A DNA stretch of 64,000 nucleotides, taken from NCBI GenBank assembly GCA_030762935.1, contig CM060893.1:12506001-12570000 (forward strand), given 5' to 3'. The stretch is from Hymenopus coronatus. Lineage: Eukaryota > Arthropoda > Insecta > Mantodea > Hymenopodidae. Below are positions 21,781 to 32,631 of this stretch, piece after piece. The position numbers and the translations under genes are program-made. Position 1 is the stretch's first letter, and each line of letters opens with the position of its first letter. The notes under the pieces were generated by a model. The model saw nothing but the letters and a program-made list of their open reading frames with translations, was not told the origin of the DNA and searched no databases.

Positions 21781-23475
21781 ATTTTCTCTAATACGAACTT
21801 AGAACCAGTACAGCAAGTAGTGTACTCCATCAAAAAATTCGACGTGAACCCAAAAAGAAATATTTTGTCAGAATAGGTCCGTGTGTATGTTACTGTGTCT
21901 GTGAATAACTCAAAACATTGCATAAATAAAAATCTGATGTGTTCCATTCATATGACTTTCTCTACATCTGCAATATATTATTGCTAAAAAGCTTATGCTT
22001 CTATTTTCTTCATGCTAATCGGGAAAAAATTAGCAGAAATAGTCTTATTACTTGTTTCCTTGTAAATATAAGCGAAATAAGGGAGTACCATAGGTTAAAA
22101 TAATAGTAAAAAGCTGTTTGCTATGTGACTGAAGTTCCTTTGTTTGTATGGACAGGAGTTGACAAATTCCTGTATGAGAAATGTAAGTTTTTCTAAGCTG
22201 ATACCAAAAACAAGGAATATCTAAAATACGATCAACTCCACGAAAAGAAAAATATATATAATATAAATTGTGTGTTTTAGCGTGCTCTACAATTTTTGTG
22301 AGATAAGTTTTTGTCCATCTCCTACGGTTTAGCAGTTATGCAAAATTTCGTAAAATTCATCCAGAATAAAGTAGTCTTCAGAGGTTATTCCTAGAAAATT
22401 CAAGATATACATTTTATTTGTCAGGTAAATATATTTAATATACGATATTTTAACCAAAATCGTTAGAGCCATTTTTAAGAAAAGCAAACATTTCTAAAAA
22501 AGTTCCATGTAAAGGGTAGTTGGGCGTGGGGGGATTTTTTTTAAATCTTCTTGTCGCATCCTTGGAATATACGAAACTTAAATACCAAGTTTGGTGTTCA
22601 ACGGCATTTTCGTTTTTGAGCTATATTGTCCACAGACACACACACACACACACACATGGACCTTTTTGTAAAAATGCTTAATTTGTATTCAGGGAGTCTT
22701 AAAAATGTATTTCCGGTGAAATCTCAGTATCGAATTTTTGGGTGAAATACAATACTTGCTCTATACACTATGTACATAGTGCGTGTAGAGCAAGTAAAAA
22801 CGAAGTTGGCTAAATTCAAAATTTTGTATTCAACTTTTCATCTTCCAAAGATACAAGGACGAGTGCCAGGAAAGTTCACCCGAGCCCATAACTACCCCTT
22901 ATATGAACAATTTTTCGAAAATGTTAATTTTCTCAAAAATGGCTCTAACGATTTTGATTAAAATTTCGGATATTAAACATATTTACCTGACAAATGAAAT
23001 GTATATCTTGAATTTGGGAATAGCCTCTGAAGAGTAGTTTATTCTGTATGAATTTTACTAAATTTTGAATAACTGCTAAACCGTAAGAGATGGACAAAAA
23101 CTTACTACACAATAAATGTAGAACACATTAAAACACACAATTTATGTTATATACATTTTTTTCGTGGAGTTCGTCGTTTTTGTGACATTCCTTATTTTTG
23201 GTTTCTGCTATGAAAAACGTATACTTTTCTCATACTGGAACTTGTCAACTCCTATCCATATAAACAAAGGAACTTCATTGACATGGCAACCAGCTTTTGA
23301 ATATCACTTTAACCTACAGTTGTCCCTTATTTCGCTTCTACTTACAAGGATGCGAGTAATAAGACTATTTCTGCTAATTTTTTCTGATTAGCATAAAGTA
23401 AATAGAAGTATAAGCTTTTTAACAATTATTTGTTGCAGGGATATGGAGAAAGTCATGTGAATGGTACACATCAGA
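21781..23475 (+). mobile_element. HINE-like element, split by a nested copy
   Basis: 21,781-21,928 (degenerate palindrome to 'AACTCAAAACATTGCAT') continues at 22,801-23,475 and ends with the GGTACACATCAGA hairpin variant. The host junction reads AATAAAAACGAAG when rejoined, an A-run target. Confidence 0.82.
21933..22795 (-). mobile_element. HINE-like element, full length, nested
   Basis: TCTGATGTGTTCCATTCATA to 'TGTACATAGTGCGTGTAGAGCAAGT'. Has a CA run (22,635-22,657) at the variable site. Confidence 0.93.
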
Positions 23476-23502
23476 TTTTTTGTTTTTCGTGTTCATGCAG
23501 AG

Positions 23503-23650
23503 AGAAGAGGATTTCAAAGCCATCGCATGTTGGCGTGCTAACTCCGAATGCCAGAGGTGCCAGTTTTGATTCCTGGCTTGAGGATGAAATGTTTGCTTCA
23601 AACAACATTGTTCCCTATCCTCCCTATAGTCTTGAACTAGGAGGCAGTAG
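23503..23650 (+). repeat. SINE G-like element
   Basis: Degenerate head ('GTTGGCGTGCTAACTCCGAATGCC', B box GTTTTGATTCCTG) and 'TTGTTCCCTATCCTCCCTATAGTC' resemble the SINE at 50,977 ('TTATTCCCTATCCTCCACACAGTC'). It joins directly to a 5'-truncated HINE copy. Confidence 0.5.
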
Positions 23651-24309
23651 ATATGTGTGTCTGTGAACACGATAACTCAAAAAGGAAATTCGGTGAAATA
23701 CCACACTTGGCCTATAAGTTTATCTTCCAAGGATGCAACACGAAAATTTTGAGGAAAATTTCCCCACCCCAAAGTACCAATTACATGGAAAAACTTTCGA
23801 AAATTTTGATTTTCTCAAAAATGGCTCTAACGATTTTGATTAAAACATCGTATGTTAAAGATAGTTATGCTACAAAAAATGTATATCTTGAATTTTATGG
23901 GATTAGCCTCTGAAGACCTTATTATTCTTGATGAATTTTGCTGGATATCGCATAACTAGTAAACCGTAAGAGATAGACAAAAACTTACTACACAAAAAAT
24001 GTAGATCACGTTAAAACACACACTATATGTCATATACGTGTTTTCGTGGAATTGACCATCTCTGAGATATTACTTTTTATTGGTTTCAGATTTAAAATAC
24101 TTAAACTTTTGTCACACAGCTTTTAGAAGATTTGACAATCGTTTTAGCCTAGTGTATTGCATTATTTCCCTTCTACTTACAAGGAAGCAAGAAATTAAGA
24201 CAATTTCTGCTAATGTTTATCTTGGTTATCATAAAGTAGATAGAACAATAAGATTTTTAACAATAGTTACAACGATGTAGAGAAAGTCATGTTAAAGGAA
24301 TGCATCAGA
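23651..24309 (+). mobile_element. HINE-like element, 5' truncated
   Basis: Begins in the CA/TG region (GTGTGTCTGTGAACACGATA) and runs to a degenerate hairpin 'CATGTTAAAGGAATGCATCAGA'. Its T-run flank is the insertion point of the next copy. Confidence 0.85.
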
Positions 24310-24314
24310 TTTTT

Positions 24315-25128
24315 ACTTTCTCTATACGCACTACATGCATAGTATATAGGCAAGGTATTGTACCCCACCCAAAAATTCGATACCGAGATTTCACCGCAAA
24401 CATATGTTTTAGGGTCCCCAATATCCAAAAAAAGCATTTTCACAAAAAGGTCCGTGTGTCTGTGAACACGATAACTCAAAAACGAAAAGTCGGTAAAATA
24501 CCAAACTTGGTATTTAAGTTCAGTATCTTCCAGGGATGCGACACGAAGATTTTGAGAAAAATCCCCCCACCCAAAACTACCCTTTTACATGGAACTTTTT
24601 TTCGAAAATGTTGTTCTAAAAATGACTAACGATTTTGATTAAAATATCATATATTAAAGTTATTAACCGGACAAATGAAATGTATATTCTGAATTTTCTG
24701 GGAATAGCCTCTGAAGACTACTTTATTCTGGTTGAATTTTTCGTAACTACTAAACCGTAAGAGATGGACAAAAACTTAACACACAATAAATGTAGAGCAC
24801 GTTAAAACACACAATTTATGTTATATACATTTTTTTCGTGGATTTGATCGTTTTTGAGATATTCCTTTTTCTTGGTTTCAGCTTTGAAAAACTTATACAG
24901 GAATTTGTCAACTCTCTCTCCATACAAACAAAAGAACATCAGTCACATAGCAACCAGCTTTTGGCTTTCACTTTAACCTATACTACTCCCTTACTTCGCT
25001 TTTACTTACAATAAAGCAAGTAATAAGAATACTTCTGCTAATTTTTCTCGATTAGCATGAAATAAATAAAAGATAAGCTTATTAACAATAATAATTTAGA
25101 GAAAGTCATGTGAATGGAAGGTATCAGA
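24315..25128 (+). mobile_element. HINE-like element, full length, head-to-tail with the previous copy
   Basis: Only a T5 run (24,310-24,314) separates this copy's ACTTTCTCTATACGCACTAC from the CATCAGA end of the copy before it. Ends 'TTTAGAGAAAGTCATGTGAA...TATCAGA'. Confidence 0.9.
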
Positions 25129-25163
25129 TTTTTAATATACAGAAAGAACGAAGCGTTTTGGCG

Positions 25164-25267
25164 CACATTTATCATGGTGGTCACGTCTCTATATTTACGT
25201 GACCTGCATACGATACAATCTCAGCAATTTGTTTAATACACCCGTTTAAACATCATATTAGCTTTCC
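25164..25267 (+). repeat. Left arm of a distant inverted repeat
   Basis: Reads CACATTTATCATGGTGGTCA ... CATATTAGCTTTCC and is the reverse complement, with few mismatches, of 29,828-29,931. It is not part of the HINE or any SINE family in this window. Confidence 0.85.
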
Positions 25268-25544
25268 ACTGTGTCATTTCCAAGGATGTAACATGAAACT
25301 TTTCAGGAAAATGCACTCACTCCAAGCTATCCTTTATATGGAACAACTTTCGAAAAGTTTTATTTTCTCAAAAATGGCTTTAACAATTTTGATTAAAATA
25401 ATCATATTTAAGAAACTTTCATGACAAAGGAAATGTAGCTTACATTTTCTGAGAATAGTTCTGACGCCTTTTTCATACTGAATGAATGGCTTTTTCATTC
25501 GTGGTAACCATAAGAGAGAGACAAATCTTTACTATAGAAAAAAA

Positions 25545-26247
25545 TCTGATGTGTTCCATTCACATGACTTTCTCTACATCTCTGCAACAAATTAGTTTTA
25601 AAAAGCTCATGCTTCTATTTACTTCATGCTAATCGAGAAAAAATTAGCAGAAATAGTCTTATTACTCGCTTCCTTGTAAGTAGAAGGGAAATAAGGGAGT
25701 ACAGGTTAAAGCGATTCTCAAAGGCTGGTTGCTATGTGACTGAAGTTCCTTTGTTTGTATGGACACGAGTGGACAAAGCCCTGTATGAGAAAAGCTACGT
25801 TATTCGAACCTGAAAACAAAAACAAGGAATATCTCAAAAACGACCATCTCCACGAAAAAAATGTATGCAACATAAATTGTGTGTTTTAATGTGCTCTACG
25901 TTTTCTGTGTGGTAAGTTTTTATCTATCTCTTACGGTTTAGCAGTTATGCAAAATTCCGTAAAATTCACTCAGAGTAAAGTAGTCTTTAGAGGCTATTCC
26001 CAGAGAATTCAAAATATACATTTTGTTTCTCAGGTAAATATCTTTAATATACGATATTTTAATCAAAATCGTTAGAGCCATTTTTTAGAAAATTCTAATT
26101 TTCGTAAAAAAGTTCCATGTAAAGGATAGTTTGGGGTGGGGGGATTTTTCTCAAAATCTTCGTGTCGCATCCCTGGAAGATACTAAACTTAAATACCAAG
26201 TTTGGTATTTTACCGACTTTTCGTTTTTGAGTTATCGTGTTCACAGA

Positions 26248-26294
<47 letters not shown>

Positions 26295-26433
26295 GGACCT
26301 TTTTCTGAAAATACTTTTTTTGGATACAGGGGACCCTAAAACATATATTTCCGGTGAAATCTCGGTATCAAATTTTTTGGTGGAGTGCAATACCTTCTCT
26401 ATATACTATGTACATAGTGCGTATAGAGAAAGT
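25545..26433 (-). mobile_element. HINE-like element, full length, nested
   Basis: TCTGATGTGTTCCATTCACA to 'GTACATAGTGCGTATAGAGAAAGT'. It is longer than its relatives because of an expanded CA microsatellite. Confidence 0.95.
26249..26293. repeat. (CA)n microsatellite in a HINE copy
   Basis: About 21 CA units at the same site where other copies carry only 'ACAGACACACGGACC'. An expansion in place. Confidence 0.95.
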
Positions 26434-26469
26434 AAAAATTATCTGGTTAAAGCAAACAATTTATGTCTA

Positions 26470-26718
26470 CCCGCCTGGGTAGTGTAGGTAGCGTGTCTGC
26501 CTCACAGGCAACAGGTCGTGAGTTCGAATCTCGCTTGGGGTGAGTTACTCGGATAAAGATTTTTTCGGGGTTTTCCCCTATCCTGAGAAGACGAATGTTG
26601 AGTAACTTTAAGCTCCATGGACCTCGAGATCATATGAGCATCACTTCATCAGTTCATTCATCGTCCGATATGACCAACCAGGTTAAAGGATGTTAAGCTA
26701 TTAAAAGGGAAAAAAAAA
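26470..26718 (+). repeat. SINE C
   Basis: Head CCGCCTGGGTAGTGTAGGTA, B box GAGTTCGAATCTCGC, body 'TCGGGGTTTTCCCCTATCCTG' and 'AGCTCCATGGACCTCGAGATCATATGAGC'. A-rich tail. Confidence 0.9.
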
Positions 26719-26838
26719 TTTAAAAAAATATCTATTAAATGTTTTATGGGGTTAACCATTGCCACGATATTCCTTGTTATTGGTTTCAATTTTTGAAATA
26801 CCTATACTATTCTTAAATTTGAAGTTGTTTTCCTTTTT

Positions 26839-27616
26839 ACTTTTTCTACACGTACTATATACGTAGTGTATAGAGAAGGTATTGAAATGCACCCCTGAAT
26901 CCAAACAAAGCATTTTTGGAAAAAGGTCCGTGTGTGTGTCTGTGGACAGCATAGCTCAAATACTAAACTTGGTATTTAAGTGTGTATCTTCCAAGGATGC
27001 GACATGAAGGTTTTCAAGAAAATCCCCCCACCCCCAACTACCCTTTACATGTAACTTTTTTTCAAAAATTTTGATTTTCTCAAAAATGGCTCTAACGATT
27101 TTGATTAAAATATCGTATATTAAAGATGTTTACCTGACAAATAATATGTATTATCTTGAATTTTCTGGGAATAGCCTCTGTAGACTACTTTATTCTGGAT
27201 GAATTTTACGATATTTTGTACAACTGTTAAACCGTAAGAAATGGACAAAAACTTACCACACAGAAATGTAGAGCACATCAAAACACACAATTTATGTTAT
27301 ATAAATGTTTTTCGAGGAGTTGATCGTTTTTTCGATATTCCTTGTTTTTGCTTTCAGCTTTGAAAAACTTGTACTTTTCTCGTACACATCGTGTTCATAG
27401 AAACAAAGGAACTTCAGTCACATAGCAACCAGCTTTTGACTATCACTTTAACCTATGGTACTCCCTTATTTCGCTTCTACTTACAAGGAAGCAAGTAATA
27501 AGACTATTTCTGCTATTTTTTTTCTCGATTAGCATGAAGTAAACATAAGAATTAGCTTATTAACAATAATTTGTTACACAGAAGTAGAGAAAGTCATGTG
27601 AATGGAACACATCAGA
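26839..27616 (+). mobile_element. HINE-like element, near full length
   Basis: ACTTTTTCTACACGTACTAT to 'AAGTAGAGAAAGTCATGTGAATGGAACACATCAGA'. A short deletion after 'GAAATGCACCCC' removes the 'TTCGATACCGAGATTTCACCGG' part. Confidence 0.92.
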
Positions 27617-28407
27617 TTTTTCAGGTATATATTTGTCTTACGTGCTGAAAGTTGATTTGTTTTTGGAGATTAGGCTGCAAGTTTCTAGTACGTCTAAGCT
27701 CATATACTTAAAAAGAACTGAAAGTGTTGCAAAATTCCGAAAAATATCACAAGATTCTACAATAGCATCTACATCAGATGAAAATTGTTACCAAACACTG
27801 CATTCTGTGCCAAAAAGATGCCATTCAAAACTGGGAACATCTTGGCACATCCCTGTTCTTCAGCAATTTTGGGACAAGTCAAACTTTTGGGAAGCTAGGA
27901 GGTTAATGACAATTGTCCAACAGCCTGAGCATTATATTACATAAATTAAATAAATAATTAACTAATTTACATCTGGGACGTCGTCCAGGGAAAAACTATG
28001 AAGTAAGGTTAAGTAGTTTGCACAAGCGGACATTTTGCAACGGTGTCTCGGAAACGGATACAGCACAAAAGCAGGTCTGTGTACGTTCCCTAACCTTGGG
28101 ATGTTTCCCAGCAGTCACTTGTGAGAAACACGAAACTTCTGTCAAGGCATCTGTTATATCGGCACCCACTTTCATAATTAGGTCCATAGGCAGGCGTCCA
28201 AAGATTCACTTGGAGCGTATCCAGTAATGAAGCTTCTAAAATCCTTAAGTGTCACCATTAGCAGTAGGCGTTCCTTTTGCAGGAGCGGTAGCAGGCTGGC
28301 GGATGGATACACAGCTGCTTCTAAATCTTTCGGTCATTTTGGCTAAATATGTAACCTAAAGCGTGTGATATACAAACACTAACTAGGTTTAAATGCCCTT
28401 TCAGTAT
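27617..28407. other. Unique stretch with two small unassigned frames
   Basis: One of the larger repeat-free islands. A + frame from the ATG-less side ends at 27,944 (tail 'HIPVLQQFWDKSNFWEARRL'). A minus frame of 63 codons lies at 27,996-28,187 (start MDLIMKVGADITDALTEVSC). Both have ordinary amino-acid composition, but I recognise no domain and no convincing splice sites. They could be eroded exons or chance. Confidence 0.3.
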
Positions 28408-28817
28408 CTTATTTACTTAGCTCTGTAACAATTTATTGTTAAAAAACTTATGCTTCTATATACTTCATGCTAATCAGAAAAAATTAGCAGAATTACTCTT
28501 ATTACTTGCTTCCTTCTAAGTAGAAGCGAAATAAGGGAGTACCATAGGTTAAAGTGAAGTCAAAAACTGGTTGTTATGTGACTGAAGCTTCTTTGTTTGT
28601 ATGGACAGGAGTTGACAAATTCCTGTATGAGAAAAGTAGAAACGAAAAACAAGGAATGTCTCAAAAACGGCGAACTCCACGAAAAAAAATGTATATAATA
28701 TAAATTGTGTATAGTAAGTTTTTGTCCATCTCTTACAGGACCTTTTTCTGAAAATGCTTATTAACAGTAATTTGCTACAAAGATGTAGAGAAAGTCATGT
28801 GAATGAAACACGTCAGA
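28408..28817. repeat. Mosaic of truncated HINE-like pieces
   Basis: 28,408-28,737 is a minus copy without its hairpin that stops at 'CCATCTCTTACAG'. It jumps to 'GACCTTTTTCTGAAAATGCTT' and then to a + terminal piece ending 'AATGAAACACGTCAGA'. This looks like a rearranged or recombined copy. Confidence 0.75.
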
Positions 28818-28822
28818 TTTTT

Positions 28823-29667
28823 ACTTTCTCTTCACGTACTATGTACATAGTGTATAGAGAAGGTATTGTATTGCACCAAAAAATTCGATACCGAGATTTC
28901 ACCGGAAATACATGTTTTGGGTCCCCCTGAATCCAAACAAAGCATTTTTGGAAAAAGTTCCGTGTGTGTGTCCGTGTCTGTGAACACAACTCAAAAACGA
29001 AAACTCGGTAAAGTACCAAACTTGGTATTTAAGTTTAGTATCTTACAGGGATGCGACACGAAGATTAGGAGAAACATCCCCCAACCCCAACTACCCTTTA
29101 CATGGAACTTTTTTCAAAAATTTTGATTTTATCAAAAATGGCTCTAACGATTTTGATTAAAATTTCATATATTAAAGATATTTACCCGACAAATAAAATG
29201 TATATCTTGAATTTTCTGGGAATAGTCTCTGAAGAGTCTTTATTCTAGATGAATTTTACAGGATTTTTAATAACTGCTAAACCGTAAGAGATAGACAAAA
29301 GCAATAAAACATGTAGAGCTCGTTAAAACGCACACTTTATGTTACATACATATTTTTTGTGGAGATGATCGTTTTTGAGATATTCCTTGCTTTTGGTTTC
29401 AGCTTTGAAAACACACTTTTCTCATACATGAATTTGTCAACTCGGGTCCATACAAACAAAAGAACTTCAGTAACACAGCAACCAGCTTTTGACTCACTTT
29501 AACCTATGGTACTCCCTTATTTCGCTTCTACTTACAAGGAAGCAAGTAATAAGACTATTTCTGCTAATTTTTTCTCGACTAGCATTGAAGTAAATAGAAG
29601 CATAAGCTTTATAACAATAATTAGTTGCAGAGATGTAGAGAAAGTCATGTGAATGGAACACATACGA
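28823..29667 (+). mobile_element. HINE-like element, reference-quality full copy
   Basis: At 845 bp, this copy shows the family features in order. The left end is ACTTTCTCTTCACG inside a palindrome of about 34 bp. Then come 'TTCGATACCGAGATTTCACCGG', a TG-rich stretch, the mirror ACCAAACTTGGTATTT, 'CCCCAACTACCCTTTACATGG', 'GGGAATAG', 'ACCGTAAGAGATAG', 'CTTATTTCGCTTCTACTTAC', the motif TAGAGAAAGT (inverse of the left end), and a hairpin ATGTG-AATGGAA-CACAT. No coding capacity. The architecture (sub-terminal inverted motifs, 3' hairpin, T/T insertion, microsatellite) matches Helentron-associated non-autonomous elements. A MITE-like cut-and-paste element is less likely because the ends are asymmetric and no duplication is seen. 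Confidence 0.9.
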
Positions 29668-30165
29668 TTTTTAACGTTGGTTTTATTAGCTTTTACATTG
29701 GGCACAGATTCATACTACCAGATTCTTGGATGATTTTAGTTAAATGTAGATTCCTGTCTTAGCCAGGAAGAAAAACCGGAACGTGTGTTGAGATAAGGTG
29801 TTTTTGTAGACGTGGAAATGAGAAAGAGGAAAGCTAATATGATGTTTAAACGGGTGTATTAACCAAATTGCTGAGGTTGTATCGTGTGCAGGCCACGTAA
29901 ATATAGAGACGTGACCACCATGATAAATGTGGAGAACACGCGTGCCTACGATAACTGCTTCCCGAAGTAGTCTGTAAGCACCAGCTTCAAGGTTCGCTTA
30001 GGCGATTATAATCTTCTCCGGCTCTTTTTCTAATGAAACAGATTATATGGGGCACACAAATTTCTCAAATTCGAAATTATGGGGTTGAGTGCAATTACGG
30101 CACTGCGATAACTTCTCCCTTCACTAAAAGGCTTTTAGCTCTGTGTTAATTTTTTACTTTCTCTG
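29668..30165. other. Unique stretch carrying the right inverted-repeat arm
   Basis: Apart from 29,828-29,931, no repeat or frame of note. Confidence 0.5.
29828..29931 (-). repeat. Right arm of a distant inverted repeat
   Basis: Begins GGAAAGCTAATATGATGTTT and ends 'CCACCATGATAAATGTG'. Inverse of 25,164-25,267, 4.6 kb away. Flanks beyond the arms do not match each other. Confidence 0.85.
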
Positions 30166-30270
30166 CACGCACTATGTGCATAGTGTATAGAGAGAAGGTA
30201 TTATATTCCACCAAAAAATTCGATACCGAGATTTCACCGGAAATATATGTTTTAGGGTCCCCAATATCCA
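30166..30270 (+). repeat. HINE-like head fragment
   Basis: Palindromic 5' end to 'TTAGGGTCCCCAATATCCA', immediately followed by a minus copy. The remainder of this + copy is not found on the other side. Confidence 0.85.
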
Positions 30271-30278
30271 AAAAAAAA

Positions 30279-31117
30279 TCTGATGTGTACCAGTCACATG
30301 AATTTCTCCATATCCCTGCAACAAATTATTCTTAAAAAGCTTATACTTCTATTTACTTTATGCTAATCAGAAAAAATTAGCACAAATAATCCTATTACTC
30401 GCTTCCTTGTAAGTAGAAACGAAATAAGGTACAACCATAGATTAAAGTGATAGTCAAAAGCTGATTGCTATGTCAATGAAGTTCCTTTGTTTATATGGAT
30501 AGGAGTTCACAAGTTCCTGTATAAGAAAAGTATACGTTTTTCATAGCAGAAACCATAAATAAGGAATGTCTCAAAAACGACGAACTCCACGAAAAAAAAT
30601 TATATAACATAAATTGTGTGTTTTAACGTGCTCTACATTTTTTGTGTAGTAAGTTTTTGTCCATCTCTTACGGTTTAGCAGTTATTCAAAATTCCGTATA
30701 ATTCATCCAGAATAAAGCACTCTTCAGAGGCTATTCCTAGAAAATTCAATATATACATTTTATTTTTCAGGTAAATATGTTTAATATACGAAATTTTAAT
30801 CAAAATCGTTACAGCCATTTTTGAGAAAATAAAAATTTTCGAAAATAGTTCTATGTAAAGGGTAGTTGGGGGTGGGGGGATTTTTCTCAAAATCTTCGTG
30901 TCGCATCCCTGGAAGATACTAAACTTAAATACCAAGTTTGGTATTTTACCGACTTTTCGTTTTTGAGTTATCGTGTTCACAGACACACGGACACACACGG
31001 ACCTTTTTCTGAAAATACTTTTTTTGGATACAGGGGACCCTAAAACATATATTTCCCATGAAATATATGTATCGAATTTTTTGGTGGAGTGCAATACATA
31101 GCACGTATAGAGAAAGT
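30279..31117 (-). mobile_element. HINE-like element, full length
   Basis: TCTGATGTGTACCAGTCACA to 'CATAGCACGTATAGAGAAAGT'. The palindrome has lost about 15 bp of its left arm ('GTGCAATACATAGCACG'). Confidence 0.92.
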
Positions 31118-31406
31118 AAAAAAAAAAATGTAAACCTATATGAACATTTAAAGACAAATTAGAGGAACAATTTTCCTGTGCTGTTTCTGACGAAGTCACA
31201 AAGAGCACCTGAACAGTACAGGCATGTAATGTTAACAAAATTAATCTTTAAGAGGAAGTACAGTGACTATCATACCCAATCATCTTATTATTATAATTAT
31301 TATTATCCTTATTAAAATGATCATTAAATGCTCTGTAGGAGTATATTTTAATAAATTCATCGAGTTTTTCTTTAGAAAGTATTGTTAATGTAAACCGAAC
31401 ATTTTC

Positions 31407-31725
31407 TTAGGGATGTAGACGTGTGCAATCTCCAGGAACTGAAGACGTTTTCACGATCTCGGATACCAGATGCAAATCTATGTGCGCAATTAAAAGCATT
31501 CGCATGTGACAGTCAAGTATATTTGAACACTCTTGTGTCATAATTCCTCTATCAAATTCAGTCTTCACTGTGACCTGTGGCAGGCATTTACAGTGCAGCA
31601 CTGCGACCTTTGTAGTGCGCCACAGCATATCTGGTGACGTAGGATCTGGTCGCCTTTGGGGTCTCTCCTCCCCGCTATGGTCACGTAACAGATAAAAGGC
31701 CCAAGTCCGGCGTCCTAATGCTAAG
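31407..31725 (-). CDS. Candidate coding exon, minus strand, about 105 codons
   Basis: In a repeat-free island (31,118-31,799) the minus strand has an open frame that starts right after an acceptor-like TTTAATTCAG (exon base 31,725) and runs to a stop at 31,407-31,409. Near its start it reads RRTWAFYLLRDHSGEERPQR, then 'RPDPTSPDMLWRTTKVAVLH'. The first ATG inside is at 31,628. Amino-acid mix and G+C are higher than in surrounding DNA. I recognise no family. Internal donor-like sites (CACAG|GTCACA) could end the exon earlier. It may be a terminal exon, an eroded gene or chance. Confidence 0.25.
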
Positions 31726-31799
31726 CTGAATTAAATTACGAAAACTATCTAAACATTTGCATTATTGTGGTTAGTAAATAATTAGATAACCAAAAAAAA

Positions 31800-32462
31800 T
31801 CTGATGTGTTCCATTCACACGACTTTCTCTACATCTCTGCAACAAAGTATTATTAAAAAGCTTATGCTTCTATTTGCTTCATGCTGATTGAGAAAAAAAT
31901 TAGCACAAATAGTCTTATTACTTGCTTCCTTGGTTGACAAATTCCTGTATGAGAAAAGTACAAGTTTTTCAAAGCTGAAACCAATAACAAGGAATATTTA
32001 AAAAACGATCAACTCCACGAACAAAAATTATATAACATAAATTGTGTGTTTTAATGTGCTCTACATTTTTTGTGTGGTAGGTTTTTGTCCATCTCTTACG
32101 GTTTAGCAGTTTTGCAAAATTCCGTAAAATTCATCCAGAATAAAGCAGTCTTCAGAGGCTATTCTTAGAAAATTCAAGATATACATATTATTTGTCAGGT
32201 AAATATCTTTAATATACGATATTTTAATCAAAATCGTTAGAGCCATTTTTCAGGAAATCAAAACTTCCAACTTGAAAATCTTCGTGTCGCATCCTTGGAT
32301 GACGGTCTTTTCGTTTTTGAGCTCTGCTGTCCACAGAGACGCACAGACACACACGGACCTTTTTGTAAAAATGTTTTCTTTTTTTTTTTTTTTTTTTTTT
32401 ATTCAAGAGAATCCAAAATATATATGTACACTATGTACATGCATAGTACGCGTAAAGAAAAT
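31800..32462 (-). mobile_element. HINE-like element with internal deletions
   Basis: Complete hairpin end. 'TTGCTTCCTTGG' jumps to 'TTGACAAATTCC'. The G-rich 'GGGTAGTTGGGG' and mirror segments are missing. T20-type run near 32,380; palindrome reduced to 'CTATGTACATGCATAGTACG'. Confidence 0.85.
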
Positions 32463-32631
32463 AAAAATGGAGTTTTATTTATGGACGCTTTTTAACTTCT
32501 GTGGTTCTCAGCGTCCCATCCTATACTGAGCGTGAAATACAGCTCAGAGATCTCTTTTATCAGCTTAAGATTCTTTTATGTGCTGTAAATCTACGACACC
32601 CCAATGGCTTTACTTCCCTTCCAAAGGAGCC

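Larger units (their letters stand above)
25269..26815 (+). repeat. HINE-like relic around two insertions
   Basis: Pieces 25,269-25,540, 26,438-26,465 ('CTGGTTAAAGCAAACAATTTATGTC') and 26,728-26,815 ('GGGGTTAACCATTGCCACGATATTCC') follow consensus order. A minus HINE copy and a SINE C lie between them. Confidence 0.65.
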
